Source: Halobacteriovorax sp. DA5 (lineage in GTDB: Bacteria > Bdellovibrionota > Bacteriovoracia > Bacteriovoracales > Bacteriovoracaceae). From it: a stretch of DNA of 64,000 bases. Positions 50,873 through 59,254 of this stretch are shown here, piece after piece. The stretch lies in NCBI RefSeq assembly GCF_002903145.1, contig NZ_PPDJ01000008.1:1-64000 (forward strand), given 5' to 3'. Position numbers and translations under genes: made by a program. The notes under the pieces are model-generated. The model searched no databases. It had not been told where the DNA came from and saw only the letters and a list, made by a program, of their open reading frames with translations. Within the stretch, counting starts at the first letter, position 1. The number at the start of each line of letters is the position of its first letter.

Positions 50873-51085
50873 CTACCTATCTTGGTTTACATATGGTGAA
50901 TGCCAACAGCCATTAGGACACGAGCCTGTTGCAAGCTCCTGCGATAAATGGAATGCAAAACTTTTAAAAAAGCCTGTAGTATAAGCCCCTATTCCCCTTG
51001 CCATTGCAATGGAAATACCAGCAAAGAATGCTAAGATAAAAATATACTCTATTAAAGCCTGACCGCTTTGAGACTGACGTGACAT
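50873..51085 (-). CDS. Flp-like pseudopilin with a Cys-containing tail
   Basis: A 70-residue protein with the prepilin motif SQSGQALIEYIFILAFFAGISIAMA at the N-terminus. The C-terminal tail GSCPNGCWHSPY has a CxxxC pair, which could hold a metal or a disulfide. It lies between the major pilin and TadV. It is likely a minor pilin. The start ATG at 51085 follows a T-rich stretch with no strong site. Confidence 0.8.
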   Translation of the reverse strand: MSRQSQSGQALIEYIFILAFFAGISIAMARGIGAYTTGFFKSFAFHLSQELATGSCPNGCWHSPYVNQDR

Positions 51086-51138
51086 ACTTAATATTCTACA
51101 TTAAGTATGCAAAAGGTTTTGGTGAGAAAGTTTTTCCT

Positions 51139-51187
51139 CCGCTCTCTAGAGTAGAGTGCTTGATAGTCGCATCAAACTAAAGAGCGG
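51139..51187 (-). other. Nested stem-loop between major pilin and downstream tad genes
   Basis: CCGCTCT (51139-51145) pairs with AGAGCGG (51181-51187), extended by TAG/CTA; a second hairpin TTGAT/ATCAA (51160-51164 with 51171-51175) sits inside. There is no T-run after it, so it is not a standard terminator. It may protect the 3' end of the major pilin RNA and reduce readthrough into the assembly genes. Confidence 0.5.
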
Positions 51188-51192
51188 AAGAA

Positions 51193-51381
51193 TTAGTTTC
51201 CTTGTAGTTCGCGAAGTAGGTTATCCGTGTTCCCGAAAACACCATCAGTAAGAGTTGTAATACCCTCTGATGCCTTTTCCTTAAACTTCATAACAAGCAT
51301 CGCTGCAACAGCAACAAGTAAGATATACTCTGTTGATGTTTGACCTTCTTCGTCTTTTAGAAACGCTAGCAAGGTTTTCAT
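51193..51381 (-). CDS. flp: Major Flp-type pilin
   Basis: A 62-residue prepilin: MKTLLAFLKDEEGQTSTEYILLVAVAAMLVMKF, with cleavage after Gly-Gln and Glu at +5 of the mature form, the Flp/Fap signature. The tail is small and soluble. It is the first gene of the Tad operon and has the best ribosome binding site of the set (AAAGGAGT). The leader has a small hairpin (CCCC...GGGG) before the site. Tad pili attach cells to surfaces or prey. Confidence 0.93.
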   Translation of the reverse strand: MKTLLAFLKDEEGQTSTEYILLVAVAAMLVMKFKEKASEGITTLTDGVFGNTDNLLRELQGN

Positions 51382-51580
51382 TTCATACTCCTTTCAATCG
51401 CCCCCATTCAGCGGGGTTGAAACTTAAATAACTACTTGAAAGTTTCGGCAATAACTGAGTAAAGCTTTAACTTTTCTTAATAATATTTTAACACTTCGCG
51501 CATTTGGTTCAAAAAAAAGGTGTATTTGTTCATAAGTATCTGTAAATACTACCGTCAAGTGCTTTTAATTATGCCTATTA

Positions 51581-51610
51581 TTGTTGCCGTTTACGTTTTT
51601 CGGGTATAAT
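51581..51610 (+). promoter_or_regulatory. Promoter of the 6S RNA gene
   Basis: TATAAT at 51605-51610 with TTGTTG at 51581-51586, 18 bases apart, places the start at about 51617, where the closing stem of the RNA begins. Match by eye. Confidence 0.5.
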
Positions 51611-51613
51611 TTA

Positions 51614-51790
51614 TGAGTGAGCTAGATGGGCACCAAATAAAGTTGTTTCGCCCTACAAAGCTTAGAAAGGAAGTGGTCACTGGTCACGGTGAGCAGGCCC
51701 ATGAATCAGTGGGAAGCCTAAAGTGATTATCACTACATCCCCCTGTCGTACGACGGGCGGAAACTTTCATCGCTCATCTAGCTCATTCAC
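51614..51790 (+). ncRNA. ssrS: 6S RNA
   Basis: A near-perfect 15-bp closing stem (51614-51628 with 51775-51789, one G-U) encloses about 145 bases. Internally the strings GGTGAGCA and GAAGCCTAAAGTG match the E. coli 6S blocks GGTGAGCA and GAAGCCTTAAAACTG in the same order and spacing. 6S RNA binds sigma-70 RNA polymerase and lowers transcription in stationary phase. No protein reading frame of note crosses it. The 3' end lacks a T-run, so it is probably processed. Confidence 0.85.
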
Positions 51791-51858
51791 ACTGCCCTTT
51801 CCATTGCGCAATCCAAAAAATTCTTTTCAAATCATCAATATCTAGTAGAATTTAAGTT

Positions 51859-52389
51859 ATGGATATTACAAAATTTGAAAGAAACACGGAAGTATCAACA
51901 AAATGGATCGAAAATCTTGCTCTCGAAGAGATCAATATGGACGAGAGTGGTGTTGTAAGTTTTAACGACCACTTAAATCCAGCATTCCAACTTGAAGAAT
52001 CTTCAATTAACTTCATGAATAAGCTCAGAGATCTTTTTGAGATTTATGTCCATAAATTCAATGAATACCGCGGTGATAATAATACGATCAAAATTTTTAA
52101 GATTGCTAATACAATCAATGACTTTATGATCTATCGCAATTCACTTCGTCTTATTTTTGCAAGAAAATCAGATGATCTTATTTCAATTGGCTTCTTAGCG
52201 AATGGGAAAGACATCTTTAGTGCTAGAACTAATGAATCTCAAGTTCATGGCGGTGGACATCTTCACGAGATCCGCGCACACATCGGGCCATTTAATCAAA
52301 TCACATGGCGTTTTGAAAATGAAGTTGTTGATTGTGATGCACTTGTAAGACACTACTTAAGCGAATTTATCAAGCTTTCTGCGCGCTAA
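51859..52389 (+). CDS. Conserved-looking soluble protein of unknown function
   Basis: A 176-residue cytoplasmic protein with no signal, membrane segment or metal motif. A TAGAAT hexamer lies seven bases before the ATG with no ribosome binding site, so it may be leaderless. The sequence has a long acidic/hydrophobic helix pattern (FMNKLRDLFEIYVHKFNEYRG) and a Gly-His rich centre (SQVHGGGHLHEIRAHIG). It is next to the 6S RNA gene and convergent with the epimerase-type gene (6-base gap). Not recognised. Confidence 0.7.
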   Translation: MDITKFERNTEVSTKWIENLALEEINMDESGVVSFNDHLNPAFQLEESSINFMNKLRDLFEIYVHKFNEYRGDNNTIKIFKIANTINDFMIYRNSLRLIFARKSDDLISIGFLANGKDIFSARTNESQVHGGGHLHEIRAHIGPFNQITWRFENEVVDCDALVRHYLSEFIKLSAR

Positions 52390-52395
52390 GAAGAT

Positions 52396-53376
52396 TTAGA
52401 TATAGTTAATTGTATCCTTAGACTCATGTGCTTCCTTAGCATCAAGGCCTACCCGTAACTTTTGAGCTGAATATTCTAAAGACTCTTCTACAGTTGGTAG
52501 ACGCAAATGCAGATAGCCCTCAGCATTAGTGATATTCATATTAAAATTTAGAACACCTGAACTATTATCTCCAACCTTTGCTGAACTCATAATTGGATAT
52601 GGCCATTTGGCCGATGCAATCAACTTTTGTGGTTCTTGAAATTTTTGACAATACAGTTTTCCAAAAGAATAAGTCGACATAAAATCATTTGAACTAATTT
52701 GTAACAAACGATTCTTAAGACCTCTTTCGATGCAAATTTTGATAACCATTCCAAGGTAGTCAATATCGAGAAAGCCCGTTTTAATATAGTCATCAAGTTC
52801 AATCTCTTCTCGTGCATGAAGCTTTGCTTGAATTTTCTCAAAGAGATTACGACGAACGTGTACACCGCCTCTTCCATATAATCGACAAACTCTAAAAACT
52901 AAGTAATTTAGAGAGGATTTTTGAATATAAAATTCCGCAGCCGCCTGAGTCTTGCCATAAGTAGTAGTTGGATCAGGAATATCTAACTCAAAATTTTCAG
53001 ATGATTCACCTGAGAAAACGAAACTTGAAGATAAATAAATAATTTGTGATTTATATCGCTGACAAACATCTGCCACAGTAAAGAGTCCACTTGTATTTAA
53101 AGCATCCGCCCTTCTCTCACTTAGTGCACAATCCACAATTGAAGATAAACCTACCGCATATATTGTAATGTCTGGTTTAAATGTATACATGATTAACTGA
53201 ACTTCTTGCTTACTGTGAACATCACATGGAACAGTTGTTATGCCATCAATAGAAACAGGGTTCTTATGATAAGTACCAATGATTTTGTAGTCTTTCTTTA
53301 AAAAGCTTGCAAGTGATGAGCCCACAAATGAAGAAATACCAAAGATTAGAATTGTCTTGGTTCTTTGTTCAGTCAT
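52396..53376 (-). CDS. RmlD-like NAD(P)-dependent sugar nucleotide reductase or epimerase
   Basis: A 326-residue extended short-chain dehydrogenase. The nucleotide-binding loop ILIFGISSFVGSSLASFL at the N-terminus and the catalytic YGKTQ (Tyr and Lys) are in order. LYGRGGVHVRRN and LDDYIKTGFLDIDYLG follow the RmlD pattern. It may make a rhamnose-type or other deoxysugar precursor for surface polysaccharide or flagellin glycans. It lies just downstream of the flagellin genes, separated by a terminator. Substrate cannot be told by eye. Confidence 0.85.
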   Translation of the reverse strand: MTEQRTKTILIFGISSFVGSSLASFLKKDYKIIGTYHKNPVSIDGITTVPCDVHSKQEVQLIMYTFKPDITIYAVGLSSIVDCALSERRADALNTSGLFTVADVCQRYKSQIIYLSSSFVFSGESSENFELDIPDPTTTYGKTQAAAEFYIQKSSLNYLVFRVCRLYGRGGVHVRRNLFEKIQAKLHAREEIELDDYIKTGFLDIDYLGMVIKICIERGLKNRLLQISSNDFMSTYSFGKLYCQKFQEPQKLIASAKWPYPIMSSAKVGDNSSGVLNFNMNITNAEGYLHLRLPTVEESLEYSAQKLRVGLDAKEAHESKDTINYI

Positions 53377-53410
53377 GATTCTATTATATAGGTAAGATTT
53401 GTTTTTTGAG

Positions 53411-53457
53411 AAAAAAAAGAGGAGGCAACTATGTCCTATTCAGGACCATAGTCGCCT
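53411..53457 (-). terminator. Rho-independent terminator of the second flagellin gene
   Basis: A long stem AGGC/GCCT, ACTATG/CATAGT and TCCT/AGGA with small mismatches around the loop ATTC, followed on the minus strand by T8. Confidence 0.85.
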
Positions 53458-53468
53458 ATATGATTAGT

Positions 53469-54302
53469 TTATCCGATTAGTTTTAACGCCACATTTGGCA
53501 CTTGGTTTGCCTGTCCAAGAACAGAGGCTCCCGCCTGAATTAAGATATTGTTTTTAGTCATGTCGGCAGTTTCTTTTGCCACATCAACATCTCTAATTCG
53601 CGATTTTGCCGCACTCAAGTTCTCATCACTGATCCCCAAGTTATTGACTGTTGATGTGAGTCGATTCTGTAACGCACCCATACTGGCACGATAACCGTTG
53701 ACTGCGACCAACGCATCGTCAAGTTTTTGAAGAACTGCTTGAGAGCCTTCTTTAGTGGACACACTATCTGAGGCAAGTCCAAGTGCTGTGATTGTAGCAT
53801 CTGATCCTGCTGCATCGTAAGTAAGTCGATCAAGCATTGGATCATTGTGAATCCCAACTTGAAACTCGAGCTTGCCACCTGTTCCATCGAGTAGCTGTGT
53901 TCCGTTAAAGTTAGAAGATTTTGCGATTCTATCAATCTCTTCTTTAAGCTGTTGGAACTCGATGTCTGAAAATGCTCTTTCAGTATCCCCAATCGTGTCA
54001 GAGGCAGTCTGTACTGCAAGCTCTCTAAGACGAATGATGATATTTGAAACTTCATTTAATCCACCTTCTGCTACCTGGACAAGTGAGATTGCATCGTTTG
54101 CGTTTCTCTTTGCTTGCCTCATACCTCTGATCTGAGCTTTTAAGTTTTCACTAATTGCCAGTCCAGCGGCGTCATCTCCAGCCTTTGTAATACGTTCACC
54201 TGAAGATAGTTTTCTTAAGTTGTCCCCAACTCTTTTATTTGTAAGTGACATTGCTCTTTGTGCTGCGATTGATGCCACGTTTGTATTAATTCTGATTCCC
54301 AT
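53469..54302 (-). CDS. fliC: Flagellin (second copy)
   Basis: A 277-residue flagellin of the minimal type. The N-terminal D0/D1 helices (MGIRINTNVASIAAQRAM, LSSGERITKAGDDAAGLAIS) and C-terminal helices (SAKSRIRDVDVAKETADMTK, ending NVALKLIG) are conserved. The middle is short. A six-codon upstream reading frame with its own AGGAGG site overlaps its ribosome binding site (see 54305-54325). No sigma-28 match is seen upstream. A strong terminator follows. Codes for a filament subunit. Confidence 0.96.
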   Translation of the reverse strand: MGIRINTNVASIAAQRAMSLTNKRVGDNLRKLSSGERITKAGDDAAGLAISENLKAQIRGMRQAKRNANDAISLVQVAEGGLNEVSNIIIRLRELAVQTASDTIGDTERAFSDIEFQQLKEEIDRIAKSSNFNGTQLLDGTGGKLEFQVGIHNDPMLDRLTYDAAGSDATITALGLASDSVSTKEGSQAVLQKLDDALVAVNGYRASMGALQNRLTSTVNNLGISDENLSAAKSRIRDVDVAKETADMTKNNILIQAGASVLGQANQVPNVALKLIG

Positions 54303-54304
54303 GA

Positions 54305-54325
54305 TTAGTCTCCTTTAATCATCAT
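54305..54325 (-). promoter_or_regulatory. Six-codon leader reading frame before the second flagellin gene
   Basis: AGGAGG, then six bases, then ATG ATG ATT AAA GGA GAC TAA (54325 down to 54305). The stop lies two bases before the flagellin ATG, and AAAGGAG inside the mini-frame is the flagellin ribosome binding site. Translation of the leader would occupy that site, so it could couple or tune flagellin synthesis. It could also be a chance duplication of sites. Confidence 0.4.
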
Positions 54326-54524
54326 ATAAACCTCCTGTTTGATAATTGAGCATCCAGCTCAATAAATTCGTTAATAATTAAATAATGCTTCTACGGATAA
54401 ACCAATCATTCCTCTATATATATTTGCCAAGCAATCAAAGGTTGCAGTCTCTAATTGCCGTACATAACTTATCCAGTAGTATGCATATTATTGACTCCGT
54501 GTTCTTTACTCTAAAATTTTCTAA

Positions 54525-54540
54525 ACAATGCTAGTGCCAT
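54525..54540 (-). promoter_or_regulatory. Possible sigma-54-like promoter of the second flagellin gene
   Basis: The minus strand reads TGGCACTAGCATTGTT. It matches TGGCAC-N5-TTGCW except that the -12 GC is GT. The start would be near 54512, giving a leader of about 210 bases. The first flagellin gene instead has a sigma-28-type promoter. Confidence 0.35.
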
Positions 54541-54559
54541 CCGGCGCTGTCAGGGATTA

Positions 54560-55408
54560 TTACCCTTGAGCAGCAGCCTGGATTAAGCTTAGTGCACTGT
54601 TTGTACTAGTGTTCGCCTGAGCAAGAACCGAAGTACCGGCAGTCATTAAAATGTTTTGTTTTGTTAAGTTTGCAGTTTCTGCTGCTACGTCAGTGTCTCT
54701 TACACGAGAGTTTGCCGCACTTAAGTTTTCAATCGACGTTGCAATATTATTTACCGTTGACTGAAGTCTGTTTTGAAGGGCACCAAAGTCCGCTCTAATA
54801 CCAGATACAGAGATAATCGCCTGATCAATTGATGATAGAGAGTTCTGTGCAGAAATCTTATCAGCAACTGATGCTAAGTTAAGACCAAGAGCTGCTACGT
54901 TTACGTCAGCTGATGATGCATCAAACGTTAAACGATCTGATATAGGGTCATTACGCGTACCGATTTGGATATCAAATACTGCACCTGTACCGTTTAGTAG
55001 TGGTACTCTGTTGAATTCTGTTGAGTTAGCGATACGATCAACTTCAGAAGTTAATTGTTCGAATTCTACGTTTAGGAACTTTCTTTCAGTTGCTCCAATA
55101 GTATCCGAAGCTGCTTGTACTGATAGTTCTCTAAGTCTAATTAGGATATTTGAAACTTCCCCTAAAGCACCTTCAGCGATTTGAACTAGTGAAATACCGT
55201 CTTCTGCGTTTCTTTCAGCTTGTCCAAGACCTCTAATTTGAGCCTTTAGGTTTTCAGAGATTGCTAGACCTGCGGCATCGTCACCCGCTCTGTTAATTCT
55301 CTGACCTGATGATAATTTTTCTAGAGATTGTTGCATACCAAGACGTGTTCCACGTAGGTTTCTCTGTGCGTTTAGAGATGCAACGTTCGTGTTAATTCGT
55401 AGTCCCAT
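54560..55408 (-). CDS. fliC: Flagellin (first copy)
   Basis: A 282-residue flagellin. The N-terminal MGLRINTNVASLNAQRNL, LEKLSSGQRINRAGDDAAGL and C-terminal SAANSRVRDTDVAAETANL and QNILMTAGTSVLAQAN are conserved; the hypervariable middle is short. An AAGGAGG site lies just before the ATG. A sigma-28-type promoter lies at 55493-55519. Its end lies 257 bases before the second flagellin gene. The two copies share the same plan but differ clearly in sequence. Confidence 0.97.
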   Translation of the reverse strand: MGLRINTNVASLNAQRNLRGTRLGMQQSLEKLSSGQRINRAGDDAAGLAISENLKAQIRGLGQAERNAEDGISLVQIAEGALGEVSNILIRLRELSVQAASDTIGATERKFLNVEFEQLTSEVDRIANSTEFNRVPLLNGTGAVFDIQIGTRNDPISDRLTFDASSADVNVAALGLNLASVADKISAQNSLSSIDQAIISVSGIRADFGALQNRLQSTVNNIATSIENLSAANSRVRDTDVAAETANLTKQNILMTAGTSVLAQANTSTNSALSLIQAAAQG

Positions 55409-55492
55409 TCGATCCTCCTTGACTGGGTACCGACAAGATTCCTTCCTGTCAGTCAGCTGAAATCCATACAGCTGTACAATTGTTACACCACC

Positions 55493-55519
55493 TTATCGCT
55501 CCAATTTCTTAACTCTTTA
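55493..55519 (-). promoter_or_regulatory. Sigma-28 (FliA)-type promoter of the first flagellin gene
   Basis: The minus strand reads TAAAGAGT (55512-55519), 11 bases, AGCGATAA (55493-55500). The consensus is TAAAGTTT-N11-GCCGATAA and spacing is exact; TAAA and CGATAA match fully. The leader to the ATG (about 80 bases) holds a 7-bp wobble stem, CTGACAG with TTGTCGG. Confidence 0.75.
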
Positions 55520-55651
55520 GAAAAAAATTGTATATTTCTTATACGAAACTTTTTGCCTAGTTAAGAATTAACCTCAGTGTTTATGGGGCTTTTGAATTCT
55601 GGATAATTTTATTCAAGATTTTATTTGCAATTAAATGTAAAATAAATCGAC

Positions 55652-56653
55652 ATGATATTTACAACTCTAGAACAATATTCTCATTTAAAAAATGCTCTCA
55701 ATAAAGAAATTGAAAAGGCTTTTCATTATAAAGATGAAAACAGCTTTAATACTGACTTCTATCAACTAATGAAGGAGAGCAATCATCACAATTGTCATCT
55801 GCTTCTTGATGATAATGAAAATATCGTCGCGCATATTGGTGTTAGACCAGTAACACTACATTATAAAGGGCATGAGTTAAAAACATTATTACTGGGTGGA
55901 ATTGTTACTAAGGAAGAGTTCCAAGGACAAGGTCATTTTAAAGAACTCTATAATCACATAAAGAGCATCTATAAAGATAACTACTCTCTCGTCATTCTTT
56001 GGAGTGATAATATGAGTGTCTATAAGAAGCTTGGCTACACTCAGTTTGGATTAACTGCTGTAATTGGAGATACTCCAGTAACAGAAGAGAAAATACGACA
56101 GAGGGGTTACTGGCCGATTAATATTCAAGAAATTGATAAAGAAAATTTAGAAAAAAAATATAATAAATCTTATAAAGACACCATCTCAATTCAGAGATCT
56201 CTAAAAGAATGGAACGATATTAAACAAATATCTTCAATGAAGACTTTTACAAACGATAATGGCGATTATCTATTCTTTGAGAAAGGACAAGACTTAAAAG
56301 GAATTATTCACGAGTGTTCTTTTTCAAATAATAGGCAAGAACTTGAGAAATTTAAAGGACTTCAACTATTAAACCCTACTCCACTTGATGAAGAGTCTTT
56401 TTTTATTCATCTAGCCTGGGGTAAAATTATTAATACTTGTGAATTTTCGAATTTTTTAAAGGCCATCACTAAAAATGCCGTGTCTATTTCAGACTTTAAG
56501 CCAGATTTAGATAAGGTAACACTTACTATCAACGAAGAATCTTTTTTATTTAATAAAGAAGAACTTTTACCACTACTTTTTGGACCAGAACAAGCCATCG
56601 AGCTACAAGAGTTGATTCCTCAAATTTATATTACTGGAGCAGATAGTATTTAA
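55652..56653 (+). CDS. GNAT-family N-acetyltransferase-like protein
   Basis: A 333-residue protein with an N-terminal GNAT domain. The acetyl-CoA loop EFQGQGHFKELYNHI follows HIGVRPVTLHYKGHELKTLLLGGI, and the C-terminal beta strand has SVYKKLGYTQFG. The second half (about 170-333) is not recognised but is typical of the longer two-domain forms. TAAAAT lies eight bases before the ATG with no ribosome binding site. It overlaps the convergent kinase gene by four bases. The substrate is unknown. Confidence 0.8.
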   Translation: MIFTTLEQYSHLKNALNKEIEKAFHYKDENSFNTDFYQLMKESNHHNCHLLLDDNENIVAHIGVRPVTLHYKGHELKTLLLGGIVTKEEFQGQGHFKELYNHIKSIYKDNYSLVILWSDNMSVYKKLGYTQFGLTAVIGDTPVTEEKIRQRGYWPINIQEIDKENLEKKYNKSYKDTISIQRSLKEWNDIKQISSMKTFTNDNGDYLFFEKGQDLKGIIHECSFSNNRQELEKFKGLQLLNPTPLDEESFFIHLAWGKIINTCEFSNFLKAITKNAVSISDFKPDLDKVTLTINEESFLFNKEELLPLLFGPEQAIELQELIPQIYITGADSI

Positions 56654-58365
56654 TTTCTGTGCTTCAAAGTCCCATAGCCAATTGCTGATATTGAAAGCAC
56701 CCACAAAATTATAGTAAGAGTTGGGTAATCGAGTAATGCACCCTTATAAAGATCTTGTTCAGAAACAAATGACTTCCCAGCAAAAAAGAAAACACCGCCA
56801 AGAACATAAAATGAAAGTAATCTCACGCTACTGGCAAGAGATGCAATTGGTTTCCAAATTCCTTTGTGTCTAATTTTTACTGCATAGTTATTCTTCGCAA
56901 ATTCTTTGAGAAACCATTTAAGATGTCTTGGAACAATTCGAGACGCACTTAAGACATCCTTAGCAATCCACATTCCATCTTCAATAAAGCTATCAGTAGA
57001 GAAACTATCTCTAATAATATCATTGATATCTCCTTCTAAAAGACTAAAGATATCAAAATCAAGATCTAACGATTGACCTACTCCATCGAGTGTTATTAGA
57101 GCTCTAAAGACAACAAACCATTCACTAGGTAAGAAAATATGATGTTCTCTTAGGGTTGTGATGATCGAACTAATAATTAACGAGAAATTTGTTTGTTGAA
57201 CTGTTAGTCCAATTTGCGGACCAATTGCATTCTTAATATCAATAATTAATTTATCAACATCCGGTACTGTTTCATAGATGGCAACATCCAAGAACTCATA
57301 TACTAAGTTTTCGAAGTTTTGAGTTAGAATTGCATAAATAATAGCAATAAAATTTTGACGAGCATTTTTAGAAAGATTTCCAACTAGTCCAAAATCAATC
57401 AGAGCAATCTTTCCATTTGGAAGATAGAAGAAATTCCCACCATGAAGATCTGCATGGAAAAAACCTTCATTTAGAAAACATCGCATAAAAATTTTCACAC
57501 ACTCATCTAACTTTGAATCAAGCTCTTCTATATGCTCACTGATTTTTTCACTATCACTAAATGGAATTCCCTCAATAAGCTCCATGACTAATAAATCATG
57601 GCAAGTAAACTCTTTATATATTTTAGGTAAATGAAAAATTTCAGAGTGATCATATTTTGCAATTATTTTCTTAAGTTTTTCACAATTAAGTGCTTCTACA
57701 TTGAAATTCAATTCACTTTGAAGGGAGAATGAGAAATCCTCTAAAACTTTAGAAAAGCCTAAGAACTTAAAATCATCTGCTGCTTTTTCCGTTTGTGTCG
57801 CTAAAAAGATAAGTATTGAAAGGTCTGTTTCAATAATGCGATCAATACCTGGCCTCTTAACTTTTAAAACAACTTTCTCACCTGTTAAAAGCTCTGCTCG
57901 GTAAACTAAGCCAATAGAAGCCGTTCCAATCGGTTGATCTTCAACACTTCTAAAAACATCTTCAATTTTTTTTCCAAGTGATGACTCAACATTTTTCTTT
58001 ATTCCAGAAAAAGGGATTGGTTTAACTTCATCTCTTAGCTTTTTCATATGCTTAATGAAGTCTTCATCAAAAATATCTTCTCTCGTACTTAAAAGTTGTC
58101 CAAATTTTACAAATGCAGGACCAAGTTCTTCAAAGCAAAGTCTTAAGCGATAACCCATCACGTCTCCCCATGAATTATCATGGACAGATACTTTTTGAGA
58201 TTCTTCACTCTTTCTAGGAAAAACAAAATTAGGAATTATATTAATTACGTTTTGAGAAACAAACTCATCTAGGCCATTTTTAGCAAAAACAGTAGCGATT
58301 TCCCTTAAACGAGAAATATTTCTAATTGTTTTTGTTATTTTAAAACTAGTCGTTATTAAGCCCAC
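56650..58365 (-). CDS. UbiB/AarF (ABC1) family protein kinase-like protein
   Basis: A 571-residue protein of the ABC1 family. The family KxGQ motif (FVKFGQLLSTREDIF) and the PIGTASIGLVYRAELLTGEKVVLKVKRPGI region precede a kinase-like domain with HADLHGGNFFY and IALIDFGLVG. Two membrane helices are at the C-terminus (about 520-570). It supports ubiquinone or other quinone synthesis, so it fits the aerobic chain encoded in this window. The start is GTG at 58365 with AAAGGA upstream. Confidence 0.95.
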   Translation of the reverse strand: MGLITTSFKITKTIRNISRLREIATVFAKNGLDEFVSQNVINIIPNFVFPRKSEESQKVSVHDNSWGDVMGYRLRLCFEELGPAFVKFGQLLSTREDIFDEDFIKHMKKLRDEVKPIPFSGIKKNVESSLGKKIEDVFRSVEDQPIGTASIGLVYRAELLTGEKVVLKVKRPGIDRIIETDLSILIFLATQTEKAADDFKFLGFSKVLEDFSFSLQSELNFNVEALNCEKLKKIIAKYDHSEIFHLPKIYKEFTCHDLLVMELIEGIPFSDSEKISEHIEELDSKLDECVKIFMRCFLNEGFFHADLHGGNFFYLPNGKIALIDFGLVGNLSKNARQNFIAIIYAILTQNFENLVYEFLDVAIYETVPDVDKLIIDIKNAIGPQIGLTVQQTNFSLIISSIITTLREHHIFLPSEWFVVFRALITLDGVGQSLDLDFDIFSLLEGDINDIIRDSFSTDSFIEDGMWIAKDVLSASRIVPRHLKWFLKEFAKNNYAVKIRHKGIWKPIASLASSVRLLSFYVLGGVFFFAGKSFVSEQDLYKGALLDYPTLTIILWVLSISAIGYGTLKHRN

Positions 58366-58455
58366 ATAATATCCTTTAGAAAATATCTATTATTTTATCA
58401 CGATAGAATCAAAAGGTGCATAGCCCTATTGCCAGAAAAATGGTAAAAATAAAGA

Positions 58456-58947
58456 GTGAAAGAATTTATTATAATTACATCGCTTTTATTTTCTCTAGTG
58501 ACTCATGCAAATGATGAGACTTGCTCGCGCATTGCAGTAATTAATCAACAAGAAATTCTTATTGACCCAAGCTCATCTTTAAAAGGTGAAGGTCTTCGCT
58601 ACCATCTTGAAAAAGATAAAGTGGCCCTAAGTTATCTAAATGATTATCAATCGCTACAAGAAGATATTTGGCGTCCTGCAATAATGGGTACTGTTGGATC
58701 AGGCCTTATCCTATCGGCTTTTCTAACAAACCCAAGTTCAAATACCAGGAGAAGTCTTATTGCTTCTGGTACCGTCGTTTTAATTCTTAATTACTTATTA
58801 ACGAAAACAATTCAAACAAGTAATGAAGAGTTACTCTATAAGAGTATTGATGAGTACAATAAGAGACAAGAGCCAAAAATTTACTTGAAGTCTGATGACC
58901 AAATTAATACGCCCGAAGTTTATATAGAGAAAAGCTGGAGCTTCTAA
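58456..58947 (+). CDS. Small exported membrane protein of unknown function
   Basis: A 163-residue protein from a GTG start (58456). An N-terminal signal-like segment (FIIITSLLFSLVTHA) precedes a soluble part with a Cys, and two hydrophobic segments lie at about 75-92 and 101-115 (PAIMGTVGSGLILSAFL, LIASGTVVLILNYLL). It overlaps the next gene by one base (TAATG) and so heads a plus-strand operon with greA, recG, an FHA-like protein and a hydrolase. No family is recognised. Confidence 0.65.
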   Translation: MKEFIIITSLLFSLVTHANDETCSRIAVINQQEILIDPSSSLKGEGLRYHLEKDKVALSYLNDYQSLQEDIWRPAIMGTVGSGLILSAFLTNPSSNTRRSLIASGTVVLILNYLLTKTIQTSNEELLYKSIDEYNKRQEPKIYLKSDDQINTPEVYIEKSWSF

Positions 58948-59243
58948 TGTTGGACAATAATGAAATCACTTGCCATGCGTGTCATAAGGCACTAGATCTT
59001 GAACCTGGACAAAAAATCTCATTAAAAGAGGAGTGTCCATATTGCTACGCTAGTGTTCATTGTTGTAAAATGTGCAAGTTCTACGACATTACAGCATATA
59101 ATGAATGCCGTGAATCAAGTGCTGATCGCATTGTAGAAAAAGAAAAAGCTAATTTTTGTGACTACTTCGTCCTTAAGGGAGCTGGAGATGGTGACGATAG
59201 CAAGAATGATATTCTTGCCGCTGCAAACGCATTATTTAAATAA
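58947..59243 (+). CDS. Small zinc-ribbon-like protein
   Basis: A 98-residue cytoplasmic protein with four clustered Cys motifs: CHAC near the start, CPYC, then CCKMC and a further Cys in FCDYF. The pattern CxxC...CxxC suggests one or two zinc sites. A charged helix and an acidic tail end it. It overlaps the upstream gene by one base and lies 11 bases before greA. It may act in the same transcription or repair unit, but that is context only. Confidence 0.75.
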   Translation: MLDNNEITCHACHKALDLEPGQKISLKEECPYCYASVHCCKMCKFYDITAYNECRESSADRIVEKEKANFCDYFVLKGAGDGDDSKNDILAAANALFK

Positions 59244-59254
59244 AGGAATTATTA

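Noticed and set aside
51442..51469. Sigma-28-like match (TAAA-N16-GCCGAAAC) upstream of the major pilin
   Set aside because: The spacing is one base longer than usual and the -10 is poor, so it is not more than chance.
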